Assembly (NCBI RefSeq): GCF_000003815.2
Contig: NW_023365729.1
Coordinates: 84,327-148,326, forward strand
Source of the DNA: Branchiostoma floridae
Taxonomy: Eukaryota > Chordata > Leptocardii > Amphioxiformes > Branchiostomatidae
Reading direction: 5' to 3'
Length of the DNA: 64,000 nt
Positions 12,766 to 25,332 of the stretch are shown piece after piece (positions within the stretch are counted from its first letter, which is position 1; each line of letters starts with the position of its first letter). The translations under genes and the position numbers were made by a program. The notes under the pieces were generated by a model. The model ran no database searches and was not told the origin of the DNA. It saw only the letters and a list, made by a program, of their open reading frames with translations.

Positions 12766-13098
12766 CACACAAGAAAGTAAGGTATATGCAGGCATCGGCC
12801 AATAAAAAGGAACGAAACATATGCCAGAGCAGAGAGAATAAGTACAGACTGCAAGGGGGAATGGCTCCTTCTAACATTGATAATGAGTTTTGTTGTTCTA
12901 AAAAGCCTGCAATGTTTGGAATATTTTCTGTGGAACTTTTTGTTTTGAAATGCAATGTGTAATCTCCTTACATATGCATGTACCAAAGAACAAATGTAAA
13001 ATTTCAGAAATTCGACAAAGGAATTCACACGTATAGTACCAAGAGATCTATGCGTCATACAGGAGTTTGCAAGTTTGGGTAGGCTATATGATAATAAC

Positions 13099-13276
13099 GT
13101 TAATGACCCGCCTGTTCCTCGGTGTACATGGTGTAATAATTTAGCGCCTGGTCCTTTGCTATAACCACCTCATAAAACCACCTCGTTCGCTTCGCTCACA
13201 TCGGTGGTTTTATTCGGTAGTTATAGCAAAGGACCATGCGTTATGACACCATATACACCTCGGGGCGGGTCATTAA
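13099..13276. mobile_element. Foldback MITE, about 178 bp
   Basis: The ends are GTTAATGACCCGCC and GGCGGGTCATTAAC, with arms of about 75 bp that pair almost throughout, including GGTCCTTTGCTATAAC on the left and GTTATAGCAAAGGACC on the right. It is nested in the unit-A-specific insertion. Confidence 0.65.
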
Positions 13277-13984
13277 CCCTTAATTATTACTTGGTTGAGT
13301 TATCATCTTCCAAAGTTACGGGGAGGACTCCTTCTTCTCAACAACAAAAGCTATCTTCCACTATAAAAGGAAGACTATGAAAGTTCCGCTACAGTACCAG
13401 GGGAGGCCGCCAGGTAGCTCAAAAATCGACCTTGACTTTCCACAACAATCCACATGACAGTTCCCGCAATCCATCAATAACAGCGTGTGTGATTTTGGCC
13501 AAAGTATGCCAGAGTGATTGTTGAGTTCTTGGCAGCCATGTCTCTGTCAGTGATGTGGAAATGGAGAGAGTCACGTTGTTTTTGTCTTCTGGCCCTCTAG
13601 CGATCGTTAGTCGAAAAGATTTTAGAAAACCATCGGCACTGTGAGGGGAGCGCGCTCGAACATTTCGAAACACTTCGATCCCAGCGCTGAGTTTACGAGA
13701 TGAACTCTTATGATATGCCAGGGATAACTTCTAAGAAATGTGATTCGGTTCCCTTCATTCTGCATTTGCTGAGAGGGGAGAGTGGACCGGGTTCCTATAA
13801 AGGGTGGCTTTAAGCTCCATTTCACTAGTTCTAAAGATAACGATACAGTCTGAACTTTTCCCTAGCCTCCTTTACCGGCCTCCCTGTGGGCATTAGCGAT
13901 TTTCGATTCCCGATTTTCAGTTTTCAACAGGGAGGGTTCTGATGTCGGAAAGGGAATATACGCCGGGAAGCTTGAAAGCGACAG

Positions 13985-13992
13985 TATTTATA
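13985..13992 (+). promoter_or_regulatory. Possible TATA-like box upstream of copy B
   Basis: TATTTATA lies 417 bp upstream of the copy B ATG. The same sequence lies at 33,106-33,113, 411 bp upstream of the copy C ATG, inside a well conserved flank. The transcription start is unknown, so this is only a candidate. The equivalent part of unit A is outside the window. Confidence 0.2.
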
Positions 13993-14669
13993 CAGTTTGC
14001 ATATAATCGTGCTTCTCTTGATTCTTCCAAGTCACCCACAACGCAGAAACTATTAAAATCCATTCATCCCTTCTTGAGTGTATCCTGGTTTGAAAACAAG
14101 AACAAGTGTGTAGTTCAAGCAACGCTGCCAAAAGTTTCGAGCCAACAACATCTATACAATACCTTACGCTAAACGTCACTGTATAACGGCACACACGTGT
14201 ACATGTTTTACGATACAAAGTTGACTCGGAGGTGGTTTATATGTATAGAGTTCAAAGCTTGCTGTAAATAAGAAAATTCCGAAGCGTATTGAGCGGGTGT
14301 TACATGTGAACATATCCAATCTCCAGACAATTAAGTGTTGACGTTTTCGAATTTCGTGTAGAACCAAGCAGGGATCAGTACCGAGCTAGGTGCGGACCGA
14401 GATGGCGTATACTCCGTTACAGCGGTCAGCAAAAACCGGGGCACCTGCAGGTGCGGCTGCCCCACCGAGCTATACCAGGATATGGAACCGACCCCTGCCG
14501 CCAGTCCCTACCGAGGATCTGCTCCCAAGGGCTGCAGAAATGCACGAGCGAGATCACGGAAACGGAGAACAGGTCGCGTCGTCTCCACAAGAAGATTTCG
14601 TCGAGATTTTGGACTGTCAGAATCCGGGGGGAGCTCGCCTTCCCTCCGTGAAGTTCACAAGGGCATCAC

Positions 14670-15335
14670 CTCCTCTCTCCCGACAGGCACCGAGGGCGCT
14701 GTCTCATCACTCCGGACAGGCACCGAGGGTACCGCCTGATCGCTCTGGGCAGTCACCGAGGGTACCGCCTGATCGCTCTGGACAGGCTTCAGGGGTACCG
14801 ACCCATCGCTCCGGACATGCACCGACCCATCGCTCCGGACAGGCGCCGGGTGCACCGCCTCATGGCTCCGGACAGGCACCAGAGGTACCGCCTCATCACT
14901 CCGGACAGGCACCGACCCACTCCGGACAGGCGCCGGGTGCACCGCCTCATGGCTCCGGACAGGCACCAGAGGTACCGCCTCATCACTCCGGACAGGCACC
15001 GACCCACTCCGGACAGGCGCCGGGGGCACCGCCTCATGGCTCCGGACAGGCACCACATCATCACTCCGGACGGGCACCGACCCATCGCCCCGGACAGGCA
15101 CCGACCCATCGCTCCGATCAGACACCGGAGGTACCGACCCATCGCTCCGGACAGGCACCGACCCATCGCTCCGAACAGACACCGGAGCTACCGCCTCATC
15201 GGCCCGGACAGGCACCGGGGGGTCCGGATGATCACTCCGGACAGTCACCAGGGGCACATGGGTACCACAACCTTCAGAAGCAAGACAAGAAGCACGTACA
15301 ATCGAATCCGATGTATGGCGGAGATCTGCCATCAG
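14670..15335 (+). repeat. In-frame 24/33-bp coding repeat array, copy B exon 1
   Basis: About 19 units, the longest of the three arrays. It includes a nearly exact higher-order duplication: the block APGAPPHGSGQAPEVPP followed by HHSGQAPT occurs twice in a row (about 14,845-15,010), a sign of recent unequal exchange. Confidence 0.85.
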
Positions 15336-15570
15336 GTTAGTTGGAAAATTATGACATGGTAGATAGATTACATTATTCACCATTCTTCGTTAACGGGGAC
15401 AATTGGGTTAAGATTGTAAGAAAAGTAAAGTTCTCCAAAATACGCTTAACCAGTAATATGGAGTTATCATATCTATATGGTTGACTTCTACCGTTTGTCC
15501 TATTTTGAGTGGCGCTAACAGATTTCATTTTTTAGAAGAAAATGGCGACGTTTTTTCCGCGATAACATAA

Positions 15571-16204
15571 CGTTAGGGATCAGTCACACGAGTGCGAATA
15601 AAGTCCTTATGAGTTGCATATTGCCATTCTTTTGTTCTGACCAAAGATTGCAGGAAAGAAGTATTTTACTTTGACTTTTATTGTGTAGACTTGCTAATGG
15701 TTATCGAACAGGAAAGACTACTTTTTTGCCTAAAATTGACCTCAACAAAAAGTGAAAATACTTAACAAAAAATTGCATTTTACTTTTTTGTGCAGCCTAG
15801 TTATTGGCGTTAAAAAACCTTTCTTCATTTGCAAACTTTATCTAAATCCGATATATGCGGAATTGTGGAACTCGTACGGAATTGAATATACGCACTCGTG
15901 TTCACACGTGCGTATATGTTCAAGTGCGTATGAGGTGCGTATGGAAGTCTTAGCCTCTACCAGACTCCAGAGGTTGTTGGAAAAATAGTTGGCCTAATAT
16001 GGACAGATAACATGCCAAACGAGTTGGCTAGGTCGCAAACCATACTCCTCAGTCAGCTAACTCGTTTGGGGCATGTTATGTGTCTATATTTGTCCAATTT
16101 CTTATATTTTCCCACGACTTTGGAGCCTGGTAGAGGCTAAAAACTCCACACGGACCTCATACGGACTTGAATATATACGCACGTGTGAGCCCGGCTTTAG
16201 GTTG
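15571..16204. mobile_element. Foldback MITE in intron 1 of copy B
   Basis: Orthologous to the element at 1,214-1,820, with the same inverted arms and centre. It was therefore present before the A/B duplication. Confidence 0.6.
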
Positions 16205-16851
16205 TCATTATGATGAATACAATCTGAGCAATCAGACCTCAAAATTTAATCTCTACTGACAAATACTTATCTGGTGGTGTTTCTATCGCTTATGAATTGA
16301 AGGGCGAGGTTATTTCTCCAATAGGCAGCCCGATAACGTAACGTTACATTTCACCTCTGAAAGTAGTGTAATTTGTCGGGGATGGTTTCATTTTTTTTTC
16401 CAATTTTCTCTAAGCTGTGGGCTTGATACGCAAAAGCAGTTACAAACCAAAAAAAAAACGTGAAAATATTATCGGAAAGTGTCTTTTCGTGGGATAATAA
16501 TGCTCAACAGTTGTTCGATAACGTGATTTAGTAACTTGACCGATAACGTAAACAAGCAAACGTAGTAACGTAGTATAAAAAAAAAACTTGGAGACAAGCC
16601 ATAATATGATACTGGACAACTTCATAACACCTGTGTCAAGCCAAATTTCTGCCCCGCCATATTTTTGCTCCTTGAGGTAGGGGCGCGGCTAATTTCCGTC
16701 TCGTAAACGGTCGTCGCCTTTTCCATATACAAAACAATGTATTTTCATACACTAGTATATTACGCTCTGTCACTTGAAGCGTATTAGAACGCTCTTTCTT
16801 CTTTCACAGTGCTGTATCTTGGTGTAGTTGATCATTTGTGGTTAAGGTTGA

Positions 16852-17274
16852 TAGGGATGGGTACGTACCGGTACAGTGTACGGGACCTGAAAAAAACAAC
16901 AGACAGAGGACCGGATGTTGGACCGATTAGAAAATCATTTACCGGACCGCGGAAGACATTCACATGTTTTAGGCCTTACACGTCTAAGAAAATAACGATA
17001 GCGAAGTAGAGGAGAATTGATAGTCATTTGTAGTTTCTAAAGTCAAGCTTTGTCTAAAACAGTGTAGTACAAGAAAATAGTATTTAAAACCAGTGGACGT
17101 TTGATATACTCCATCAAACAGAGTCCTTTGCAGCGAAATATACTATAATTTTAGTATCTCCCATTCAGACGTTTTTACAGCAATTAGGTCCAGGCTCATA
17201 TCCGGACCTGGACCTGATCCTATGGACCTGGACCGTACCTGGACCTGAATTTTCTGTACTGGTACCCACCCCTA
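16852..17274. mobile_element. hAT-like nonautonomous element, intron 1 of copy B
   Basis: Same element as at 2,488-2,901, with right end GTACCCACCCCTA. In unit A the sequence after the right end, including the hexamer array, is missing. Confidence 0.45.
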
Positions 17275-17384
17275 GTTACGGATAAGGCCTTTTTGTTCTG
17301 AATCGGGTTTGAATCAGAGTCGCACTTTCTCTCTTTTCGATATTTTTACCATCTACAGGTATTACGATATTGTGATTGAACTGT

Positions 17385-17513
17385 GGGCTAGGGCTAGGGC
17401 TAGGGCTAGGGCTAGGGCTAGGGCTAGGGCTAGGGCTAGGGCTAGGGCTAGGGCTAGGGCTAGGGCTAGGGCTAGGGCTAGGGCTAGGGCTAGGGCTAGG
17501 GCTAGGGCTAGGG
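17385..17513. repeat. (GGGCTA)n array, about 21 units
   Basis: A nearly pure hexanucleotide tract in intron 1 of copy B. It is one base away from the TTAGGG telomere repeat but is not telomeric sequence. The same site holds about 65-70 units in copy C and none in copy A. Confidence 0.95.
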
Positions 17514-20500
17514 TTTACTTTTAGAGCTAGAGTCCAAAGAATCATTGACAAATTCATCATAATGAGGACGAAAAACGAAGAATTATCATGCAAATTTCAT
17601 GAAGCAAGCACGGCTCATGAAAATAACGACCAAAAAAATCAAGCCTGTGATTTTCTCAATCCAATGGGCCTTGCTGACGAAATGGAGTGCTTTCCTTGGA
17701 ATTCAAAGTGCGTGCGCCCAAAGTATTGGTGTTTAAGGACAACACTAGATTTTTATTCAGATATCTACATGCTTCTACATCTTATCAGTGCACACGATAT
17801 ATCGTTTTGTTGTCGCGTATTGCAAGGCTTTTACAATTTCACGCTTTTTAATCGCATATTTACAGACACAATTCTTTTAACCACGTTTACATGGCTTTTG
17901 CATGGGAAATGAACAACGTATAAAATGCTTGCGAAGGGAAGTTATTCGAGACCTATACAGTATAGTGATAGAGCGAATTGAGTACGGTTTAATCAAATAT
18001 TCTCCTATTTTGCTTGAATAGCAAGTCACTGTGTTGTCAAGCAAGGATGAAGAAAATGTACATGTAGTATCGGTCATCTGCCAGTAAAAATTGGAAATCT
18101 TATTCAAAATTTCATCTGTGCGATAGAATGAGATTTCCTACAACCCTCCCTCTCCACAATACTTACAGAACAGTCCCGCAGTCCGCCATTATGAAATATT
18201 TACGTCAAGGATACACACCATATTAATAACTATACATATACTAAAAGTATACCTTTTAAACTATACAATGAAAATGGACCCTACGTCTTTAGGTACTTAA
18301 CAACCTGTTACCCTTACAAACATATTGGCTTGATCTCTCGTAACATATCTATTAACCACAAATATACCTTAGAAAGCTTTTCAAAAATGCCAAATAAAGT
18401 AAAACATTATTAAACATAAATCATGCAAATCAGGGCATAATTTTATGATTTATGAGGACATTCTGCAACAGTCAGTTTTCTTTAATAAGACAAGACGTTC
18501 ATACTTTGAACAACGTGTACTTTAACTTATTACAGTAGAGAAGGTGATCAACTGAAATGATTTACAAACAGGACCTTTATGTTCATTGAAAAAAATCAAT
18601 ACTATAGTACGTAATTCGGATAGCTATATTTTGCATTGGTAGATTAAGACCTGCTTTTCATACATGCAAAGTAGTGCGAAAGTATGTGTAGTGAAACTCT
18701 AGCTTTAATCTAAGAAGCACAGTCTTAGACCTAGTACCTGTGCTGGTCTAGATCCCTATCCAGTGAGCCCTGGTAGCCATTCACAACTAAACATGTATGT
18801 TCTTAGTTACTAGAAACGTTAGTTTTCTATAACAACTTCTGTCAACCAGCAGGCGGCGCCGGCCAAGTTCGACATCCACCCGACGGGGCAGGACAACCGG
18901 ACCAGACAGTGCCGGGCCCGCCCACACACGTGCAAAGGGATGATGGGGAGACTGTCCCCAAGACCCCAGCAAGAAGCACCGGCGGTGGGGCCCAACCAGA
19001 AGCGGGTGCCACACACGTGTACGATAACGAAAAACCGACAGTCGGACAGCCTCCGCACCGCGGCGGTCTAAGCGCGCGGCCTCCCCCCATTATCCCGAGA
19101 CCAGGAGCAAGAACCACCGACGGGGCCCAACCCGCGACGGCCTCCACGGACACGTGTACGATAACGAAAAACCGACAGTCGGACAGCCTCCGCACCGCGG
19201 CGGTATAAGCGCGCGGCCTCTCCCCTCTATCCCGAGACCAGGAGCAAGAACCACCGACGGGGCCCAACCCGCGACGGCCTCCACACACGTGTACGATAAC
19301 GAAAAAAACACGGTCGGACAGCCTACGGACCGCGGCGGTCTAAGCGCACGGCCTCTCCCCTCTATCCCGAGACAAGGAGGAAGAACCACCGACGGGGCCC
19401 AACCTACGGCGGCCGCCGCACACATCTACGAGAATGATGACACTTTCGGACAGCGTCTTGGGCCACCTTTGGACCGGGACGCTCTTGGCGCACCGCAAGT
19501 CCCATCTACTCCAAGGCCAGGAGGAAGAACCACCGACGGGGCCCAACCTGTGGCGGCCGCCACGCACTTGTACGAGGATGGTGACGCGTTCGGACAGCGT
19601 CTTGGACCACCTCTGAACCGGGACGCTCTCGGTGCACCGCCCGTCCCCTCTACACCGAGGCCAGGTAGAAGGAACGATCAGATGGACAGCCCGAATCAAC
19701 CTCCAGGTAGAATACTACAATATATGTTTATGTCCCACCCTGAAGTGTGTATGACGACTTAAGGCGTACTCGGTTCCTTTGGTTACCTCCTAATCAACTT
19801 CGCTTCTTTGGTCATCATAAACATTATCACCATTTGGCCTGTTCACCCTGACACAGCTCTATGTAACCCGTATTGACAGTGTCTTTGGGTCTCTTTCCAC
19901 TCAGCGGCGTGGCACGCAGTGTGTAGCGCGCCGATAACGTTTAGGATCCGTCACGGTGTCTCAGGCATGCTCCAAAGCAAACTTCTAAGGCTGTTTATCT
20001 ACCTGGCTTGCTATCCTATCTCTAGTTGACTTAGATAGACCATGTTTGTTTTACACCCCCTTCACATGCCTATATAGATAGTTTTTTTTCCATTCTTCAC
20101 CGTTAATATAGCTCTAAATCGTACAATTCTTTTCATTGCCCAAAATTCCTTCAACACTGGACTTTTCTTTGCAAAAATGTTGCTAACGCTGCATATTTTC
20201 TCCCCCTCATAGACGCCGCTAGAGAAAGGCGCTCCATCTGGGAACACGTATGCCAGGGCCGAGGAACCGCCATCATCATTCTAGCGTCCGTCGTCATGGT
20301 AACGCTGATGCTCTCGGTACTGGTACATGTACTTCTGGTGCACACCACATCCCTGCCGTCGCACCCGGACTCTGTGAGTTGACATCTTTGAACATCTTAC
20401 GAAATATTTCTTGTATGAAAGATTATTCACCCCCAGGAAATTCTTTCTTGGCATAGTTTCCGGTAATTCTTGTCATACCCGCTAGAATTTTATACCGTAA

Positions 20501-23095
20501 TTAAAATCTAGATAAATAAATATAAACTGTTTATTGTTGTTATTCAGGGTACTTAGACATGACTTTCAAGTGACTATACGCACTTTTCCTGTGTATGGTA
20601 CACAGTTGGTCGTGACGGGCAGAAATATTAGATGGTGCGGCAAAAAAACTCTAACGGGTACGGTAAGAATAATTGGGCACAACAAGAAAAGAATTTCTCG
20701 GTAGTGTGTATCGACAAAATGGGACACATGTGTACAGTTTATGAATGCGCTAGTATTATGTGACCTCCTTGATCCACTCAAGCAGAACTTTGGAAGTTTC
20801 TTAACACTAAAAGTGTTTAAAAAGTCATCTCAAAGTAGCATAATGCTGTAGTCAGAAGTAGATGGATTGGTGAAAACATCGGGTTGTGTGGTATTACTTA
20901 CACACTCACTCAAGTATCGTACAATTAACAGTATCCATATGTCTGTTTGTAGCCTACAACAGACACTGGAGGAACCAACACCACTGGTGGTACTACCTGG
21001 AAAAGTTCCCATGTGCTAAAGACTGTGACGTCGGCTGACGTCATCATGGTCAGTACCTGTCTCAGTACTTAGACCTTTGTCAGGAGTTGTTACAGACTGT
21101 GGAATCCTTATGCAGCTGTATAGCTTTTGTCTAGGACATTTACGCATATCAAAATTAGTCAGGTTGTAAAATATCATTTAACAACGTTTGAATGTTTTCT
21201 CCTGCTGCCTTAAACAACCGTAGTCCCTGACAGACCTCTTTATTCTATACCAGACTGACTATCCTACCAGAGGAGTTGGTTAGCCGTGCAGCCAACATGA
21301 ACCTAAGCGTTGACTGACTCCTCTGGCCAATTTTTTTTCGATTTCTGCGATTCCCATATCCCTGTAAGAAGGTCTGGTGGAGGCTAGACCTCTTGGTGTA
21401 TTGGAAGAAGTGTAGAAATTGCATGCCAAAATAGGGGTACTGTTTTGATACTAATAGAGGGCTTAGTCGATCATTGCATAACCTGAAATCCAGTCCAGTT
21501 GTGGCACGACCTACCGTTACGGTAGTTAGTGTAGGCTCTCTAAGGGGCCAGTGCAGCTCTCAACCGCCAGTGTAATCATTCACACCCGGTAGCATTTTCC
21601 CGGCAGGACTTTGCCCAGTGGCAAACTCCCACCGTGCAAAACTCCTTCCGGGTGTGAAAGATTACCCCGGCGGTGGAAAGACCCTCCTATCCCGAAGGTA
21701 GCCTGGCCAATCCACGGTAGACTGGATTCCAGGTTAATTATTGCAATACAGGTGTCTTTATCTTTGTTGGTTGCTAATGGCAACCCAATGGTCAGCTGAC
21801 TCCTCTGGTCACCTTTTTTTCACCAACCCACTCAGAGTCTGAAACAAAGTTGATCAAAGTTGTAAGGTTCACAATTTGACACGTACACGTAATAACCGTT
21901 ACACAGATCAACCCCGTCCCCGGGCGCAGTTCTCCTGAAGCTGTCACTGCCCAAGTGGAAACAGCAGCACCTGAAGAAGCATCCAGGACACTTTCCGTGG
22001 ACACTAAAGGTGTGTCATTACTCACTGAACTTGGCATTTGCGAGGGCTGCTCATGTTAGATTTCCGTTGATTCACTTATGATTATTCCTCGATGTAAGTT
22101 ACACATCCAGGTAATAAGATATGCCGAAAAAGCAGTTACTCAAGCAACTGGATATGATTGTGGAAACGGTCAGATATTTCAGATATTTCTGACGAAAGAT
22201 TGTGGATACTATCTGAATCGTCTGACTGTTTCCAAAACCATATCCAGTTGCTCGAGCAACTCCTTTTAAAGCATAATTTATGATTATTATTTCATAGGGC
22301 TGAAATTATACCTCTACTGTAATACACATCTCTATACGTCTACGCCCGACTATTCAGGTTTTTGTTGCTAGCTGGAAAGGTGGGCTGGGGTGTGATAGGG
22401 GAGCCAGTAGAGTGATTATCGGGGCATTGAACACGCGGTTTGTTCGTTAAAGTTTTTCGAAGACTAATTTTCAAGCAACTGTTAATAAAGAGTGGTGAAA
22501 CTTGGCAAATGTATTACTCTTTCAATAACTAAAAACTGTGCCAACTACTCCTTCTTCTTGTAAGACTTCAAGTGGTCTATCATCGACTCTTTGGAAAACA
22601 TTGAATGAACACACCGCGTGTTCAGAACCCTGATGACTGCTCACCATCCTTACACTAGCCGAGTTCAGGATTGAAAATGACTTGTCAAATTTCATTCTCC
22701 TATACGAATAGAAGATGCAAAAAATGAATACATGTCTAAGAGTGCCAGAAAAAATATCCATAACCACCATCATATAATGTGCTTGATTGTTCAACTTCAA
22801 TTTTTCATAATTTTTTTAGACTGACAAAATGTAAATTTGAGGTCAATTTGACGTAATGTCAGGCTGCATCATGGCACGTGACAACCCCACTCAAGTCCAC
22901 AAGCTAGTACACCCTTCTGATCAGATTAAAACATTTTCCAGTGCATGCATATGCATCGTCCCTTCTGTTACTGTTACTAGAGAGGCATTAAACGATGAGA
23001 ATTTTGAAGGATTGAATGTTGCAAAGACTGATCTCGCCCTCATACAATGAATTTGTGACTGAATAATTGACCTTCCTTTTCTTGTATTGCTGTAG

Positions 23096-23928
23096 GTTTC
23101 CTTTCCTTGGGAAGCAACAGTGGTGAGAGGGGGGATGGAAGCCTGAACTACGCACGTGGAGTTGCAGTTTCCTCCGACAACAAGATCTGGGTGGCTGATC
23201 AGAACAAAGCTCGCCTCCAAGTCTACAGCATGGAAGGTGTTTACCTGTACCAGTTCCCACGAGGTGCACCGGGGCTAGGGTACCCATCAAAGGAGCCACG
23301 TGATGTGTCCATCGACAGGGATGGTCACTTGTGGGTCCTGATGTCTGGGTACCCTGCCAGCCCTGACTCCTTGGTGCAGTTCGGCAGGGATGGCCATCTC
23401 CAGGCCAAATTTGACCTGCCTGACACTGTACCCGGTCAGAGTTACACGGGAATGGCAGTGGACCTGCGTAATAACCGCATTTTGGTCACATGGTCTGACG
23501 GTATAAAAGGTGGCATGCAGGCCTTCAACCCGGATGGCAAACTTCTGTGGTCGGATGTCGGCCGGGCCTGGATAAAGGCGCCCAAGTACGTCGCCGTCGA
23601 CCGGGAAGGCAACAGCTTTGTCTCGGACTATGGCACTCACTCCATCTACAAGTATGACGCGTCCGGGCGGTACGTGTCGAAGTTTGGAGGGCCGGGACTG
23701 AGCGGTGGCCGCCTGAATCGTCCTCAGGGCATCTGTGTGGACAGTCAGTCCGGTCACATTGTGGTGGTGGATTCGAATAATCAGCGCGTGGTGGTGTACA
23801 CCAGCCAAGGCGCGTATGTCCGCCACATCGCTCTCCGTATTGCGCACCCAAGAGGGGTGGCAGTTGGACAGAGGGGAGAGTTAGTTGTGGCAAACAAAAA
23901 CACCATCTTTGTCTTCGCCCGCTATTGA
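23096..23928 (+). CDS. Copy B terminal exon: NHL-type propeller, intact
   Basis: Phase-1 exon after the acceptor at 23,094-23,095, ending in TGA. The 277 codons give six NHL-like blades with no internal stop. It is closer to copy C than to copy A (both have the [21 protein letters not shown] and IFVFARY segments). It starts with one codon more than the A and C exons (FLSLGSN segment). The good condition of this exon argues that the exon 2 frameshift is young or artefactual. Confidence 0.8.
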
Positions 23929-24753
23929 TAATGCTGTTGAGGGAAAGTGATGCTTCAAAGCCAGAAACAAGTGTTCTGTTTCTTCGCATTTCTTCGCACC
24001 CGCCCCCCCCCCCCCCCCGATAACCCACAAATGCACTCCAGATAAATTACCGTAAGGTGTAACATACTATTTCGCAAACGTTACGATTGGACAAACTTCT
24101 AAGTAATAAATGTTTCAAAATCTTGGACTGATATTTAAAGTATGTTTGAATTTTGTTACTGGCCTTGTTTGTCAATCTATATTTTTTTCACTATCCTTTG
24201 CCCAAGAATTGAATTTGATCGCTGACAATCAACCCTATGAAACCAATGGTTTGAAATCTAAAACAGTTTCCTCAAAAAAGTAAGTGAAGTTCAGGCCTAA
24301 TCTGCCTGGTTGGAAAGGTTCCTGGCTTGTATTACTGGCTTCCTCGATTGTGATCCTGGGCTTTCTTGTCAACTTGACTGTTTGACTGGTCTGAACAGAC
24401 TTTTCAGTATGACTTTACTATACTATAACTATACCGTTTACTTCAAGTCGCCTGAGCTGCATTCCGTTTTATGAGCCTTTTAATTTTTTTAAATGAAAAA
24501 AGGAGTTAAAGTTGTTCAAGGAATTTAGACACGCTTCGACCGAGTTTCTGGGTTGGAATCCATAGCAGACCCCAATATTGTGTCCATGATAAAGGCATTT
24601 TAACACCTATTTGCCAACTCTACTTGGGTGAAAATGAGTACCTAGCTTCGGTTAGGGCCCTCCTCTCGGATCGAAGGTAAAGGGAAGACTTCCCGTGTTT
24701 GAGGAGAGCCACACCTCGGGCACGTTAAAGGAGCCCTAAGCAGTGTTTAGCTG

Positions 24754-24956
24754 GTTCACCTTTAACCACGGGGTAACCTATATCCGTGGAATACTGCACA
24801 TCGACATGATGATGTCTTGTCGACTGATGCTGGATTCCAAATGCAATATCGTCAAAGTATTGTAGTACTGAAACCACCGTCGAGGTGACTTCATACCCCT
24901 AAATACCCTGATTTTACAACGGATATAGGTTACCCCGCGGATAAATTTAGGTAAAC
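24754..24956. mobile_element. Nested foldback MITE (GTTCACC...GGTAAAC)
   Basis: About 200 bp, with about 35-bp imperfect inverted ends around GGGGTAACCTATATCCG and CGGATATAGGTTACCCC. A second member is at 55,963-56,165. The target duplication is unclear here and TA in the second copy. Confidence 0.65.
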
Positions 24957-24964
24957 TGATAGCG

Positions 24965-25232
24965 CTACTTGGTGCAGACGACACAGGTGAGCTCCCTCCC
25001 TTCCACGTAGCTCGGGCACGGCAGGGACCCACAGCGGGCTTCCACCAGGTAAAACAGCGCTCCGTTCTGGTTCGCGTCCCCGCCCGGTATGATCTCCGGC
25101 TGCCCATCAACACAGACGTACTCTTTGGCGCCGGCGTGGTAGTATTTACTCGCCATCAGGTAGCCATCGTACTCCTTGATCCAGCCGGTGGGGCAGGTGT
25201 TACGGGCGGGGATCATCAGCTCACTGCCGCGG
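24965..25232 (-). pseudogene. Terminal exon fragment of a short-chain collagen C4-like gene
   Basis: Reading the - strand leftward from the gap, 88 codons end in TAG at 24,965-24,967. The frame shows the cysteine-rich tail typical of short-chain-collagen-C4-like proteins: LMIPARNTCPTGW, EYDGYLMAS, EYVCVDGQPE, NGALFYLVEARCGSLPCP, and the end GRELTCVVCTK. The 5' side runs into the 100-N gap, so collagen repeats and earlier exons are not visible. The fragment lies wholly within the TTAA-flanked element, so it is either a captured gene piece or part of a gene carried by the element. No promoter is visible. I class it as a fragment; the open frame could also be functional. Confidence 0.65.
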
Positions 25233-25332
25233 NNNNNNNNNNNNNNNNNNNNNNNNNNNNNNNNNNNNNNNNNNNNNNNNNNNNNNNNNNNNNNNNNNNN
25301 NNNNNNNNNNNNNNNNNNNNNNNNNNNNNNNN
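25233..25332. other. Assembly gap of exactly 100 N
   Basis: The round length is the usual placeholder for a gap of unknown size, so distances across it in unit B are not reliable. Confidence 0.98.

Larger units (their letters stand above)
12594..13284. mobile_element. Insertion present only in unit A
   Basis: Units B and C read straight through CCATTATTACTTGG (32,395-32,411 in C). Here the same site is split by about 690 bp, with ATTAT on both sides suggesting a short target duplication. The insertion contains the palindrome at 12,680-12,765 and a foldback MITE at 13,099-13,276, so it may be composite. No transposase-like frame is seen. Confidence 0.5.
8917..14401. other. Intergenic region between copies A and B
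   Basis: No convincing gene. An AATAAA at 9,421-9,426 is a possible poly(A) signal for copy A. The region holds a SINE-like element (9,896-10,272), a (GATT)n tract, a copy-A-specific insertion (12,594-13,284) with a perfect palindrome and a foldback MITE, and the 5' flank of copy B from 13,285. The segment 10,270-12,590 aligns by eye with 25,570-27,303 plus 30,787-32,396 and with 43,620-46,040. The short reading frames here are not conserved between units. Confidence 0.7.
14402..23928 (+). pseudogene. NHL-propeller type II membrane protein, copy B (frameshifted in exon 2)
   Basis: Exons join(14402..15335, 18850..19706, 20213..20373, 20953..21048, 21907..22009, 23096..23928), with the same phases as copies A and C. 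Exon 2 is 857 nt, not a multiple of three. Compared with the parallel repeat units, two extra G residues at 19,148-19,149 shift the frame and give a TAA at 19,206-19,208. That would leave a 430-residue cytoplasmic fragment without membrane helix or propeller. The original frame stays open on both sides of the lesion and exons 3-6 are intact, so the break is very recent or a sequencing error. Exon 1 is the longest of the three (about 19 short repeats). Without the lesion the gene would have the same architecture as copy A. Confidence 0.75.

Noticed and set aside
14655-15383. Antisense 242-residue frame over copy B exon 1 (similar ones at 456-1,019 and 33,791-34,117)
   Set aside because: The short repeats lack stops on both strands; the sense strand has the conserved start, splice sites and downstream exons.
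17385-17513. Interstitial telomere
   Set aside because: The unit is GGGCTA, not TTAGGG, and it is a local intronic array.
17276-17912. Long Pro-Ser, Ala-Arg and Gly-Leu frames at the hexamer array
   Set aside because: They are translations of (GGGCTA)n in several frames; no conserved start, exon or flanking domain.
23287-23847. Antisense frames over the three NHL exons
   Set aside because: Shadow of a GC-rich conserved coding exon; present in all copies only because the sense strand is conserved.
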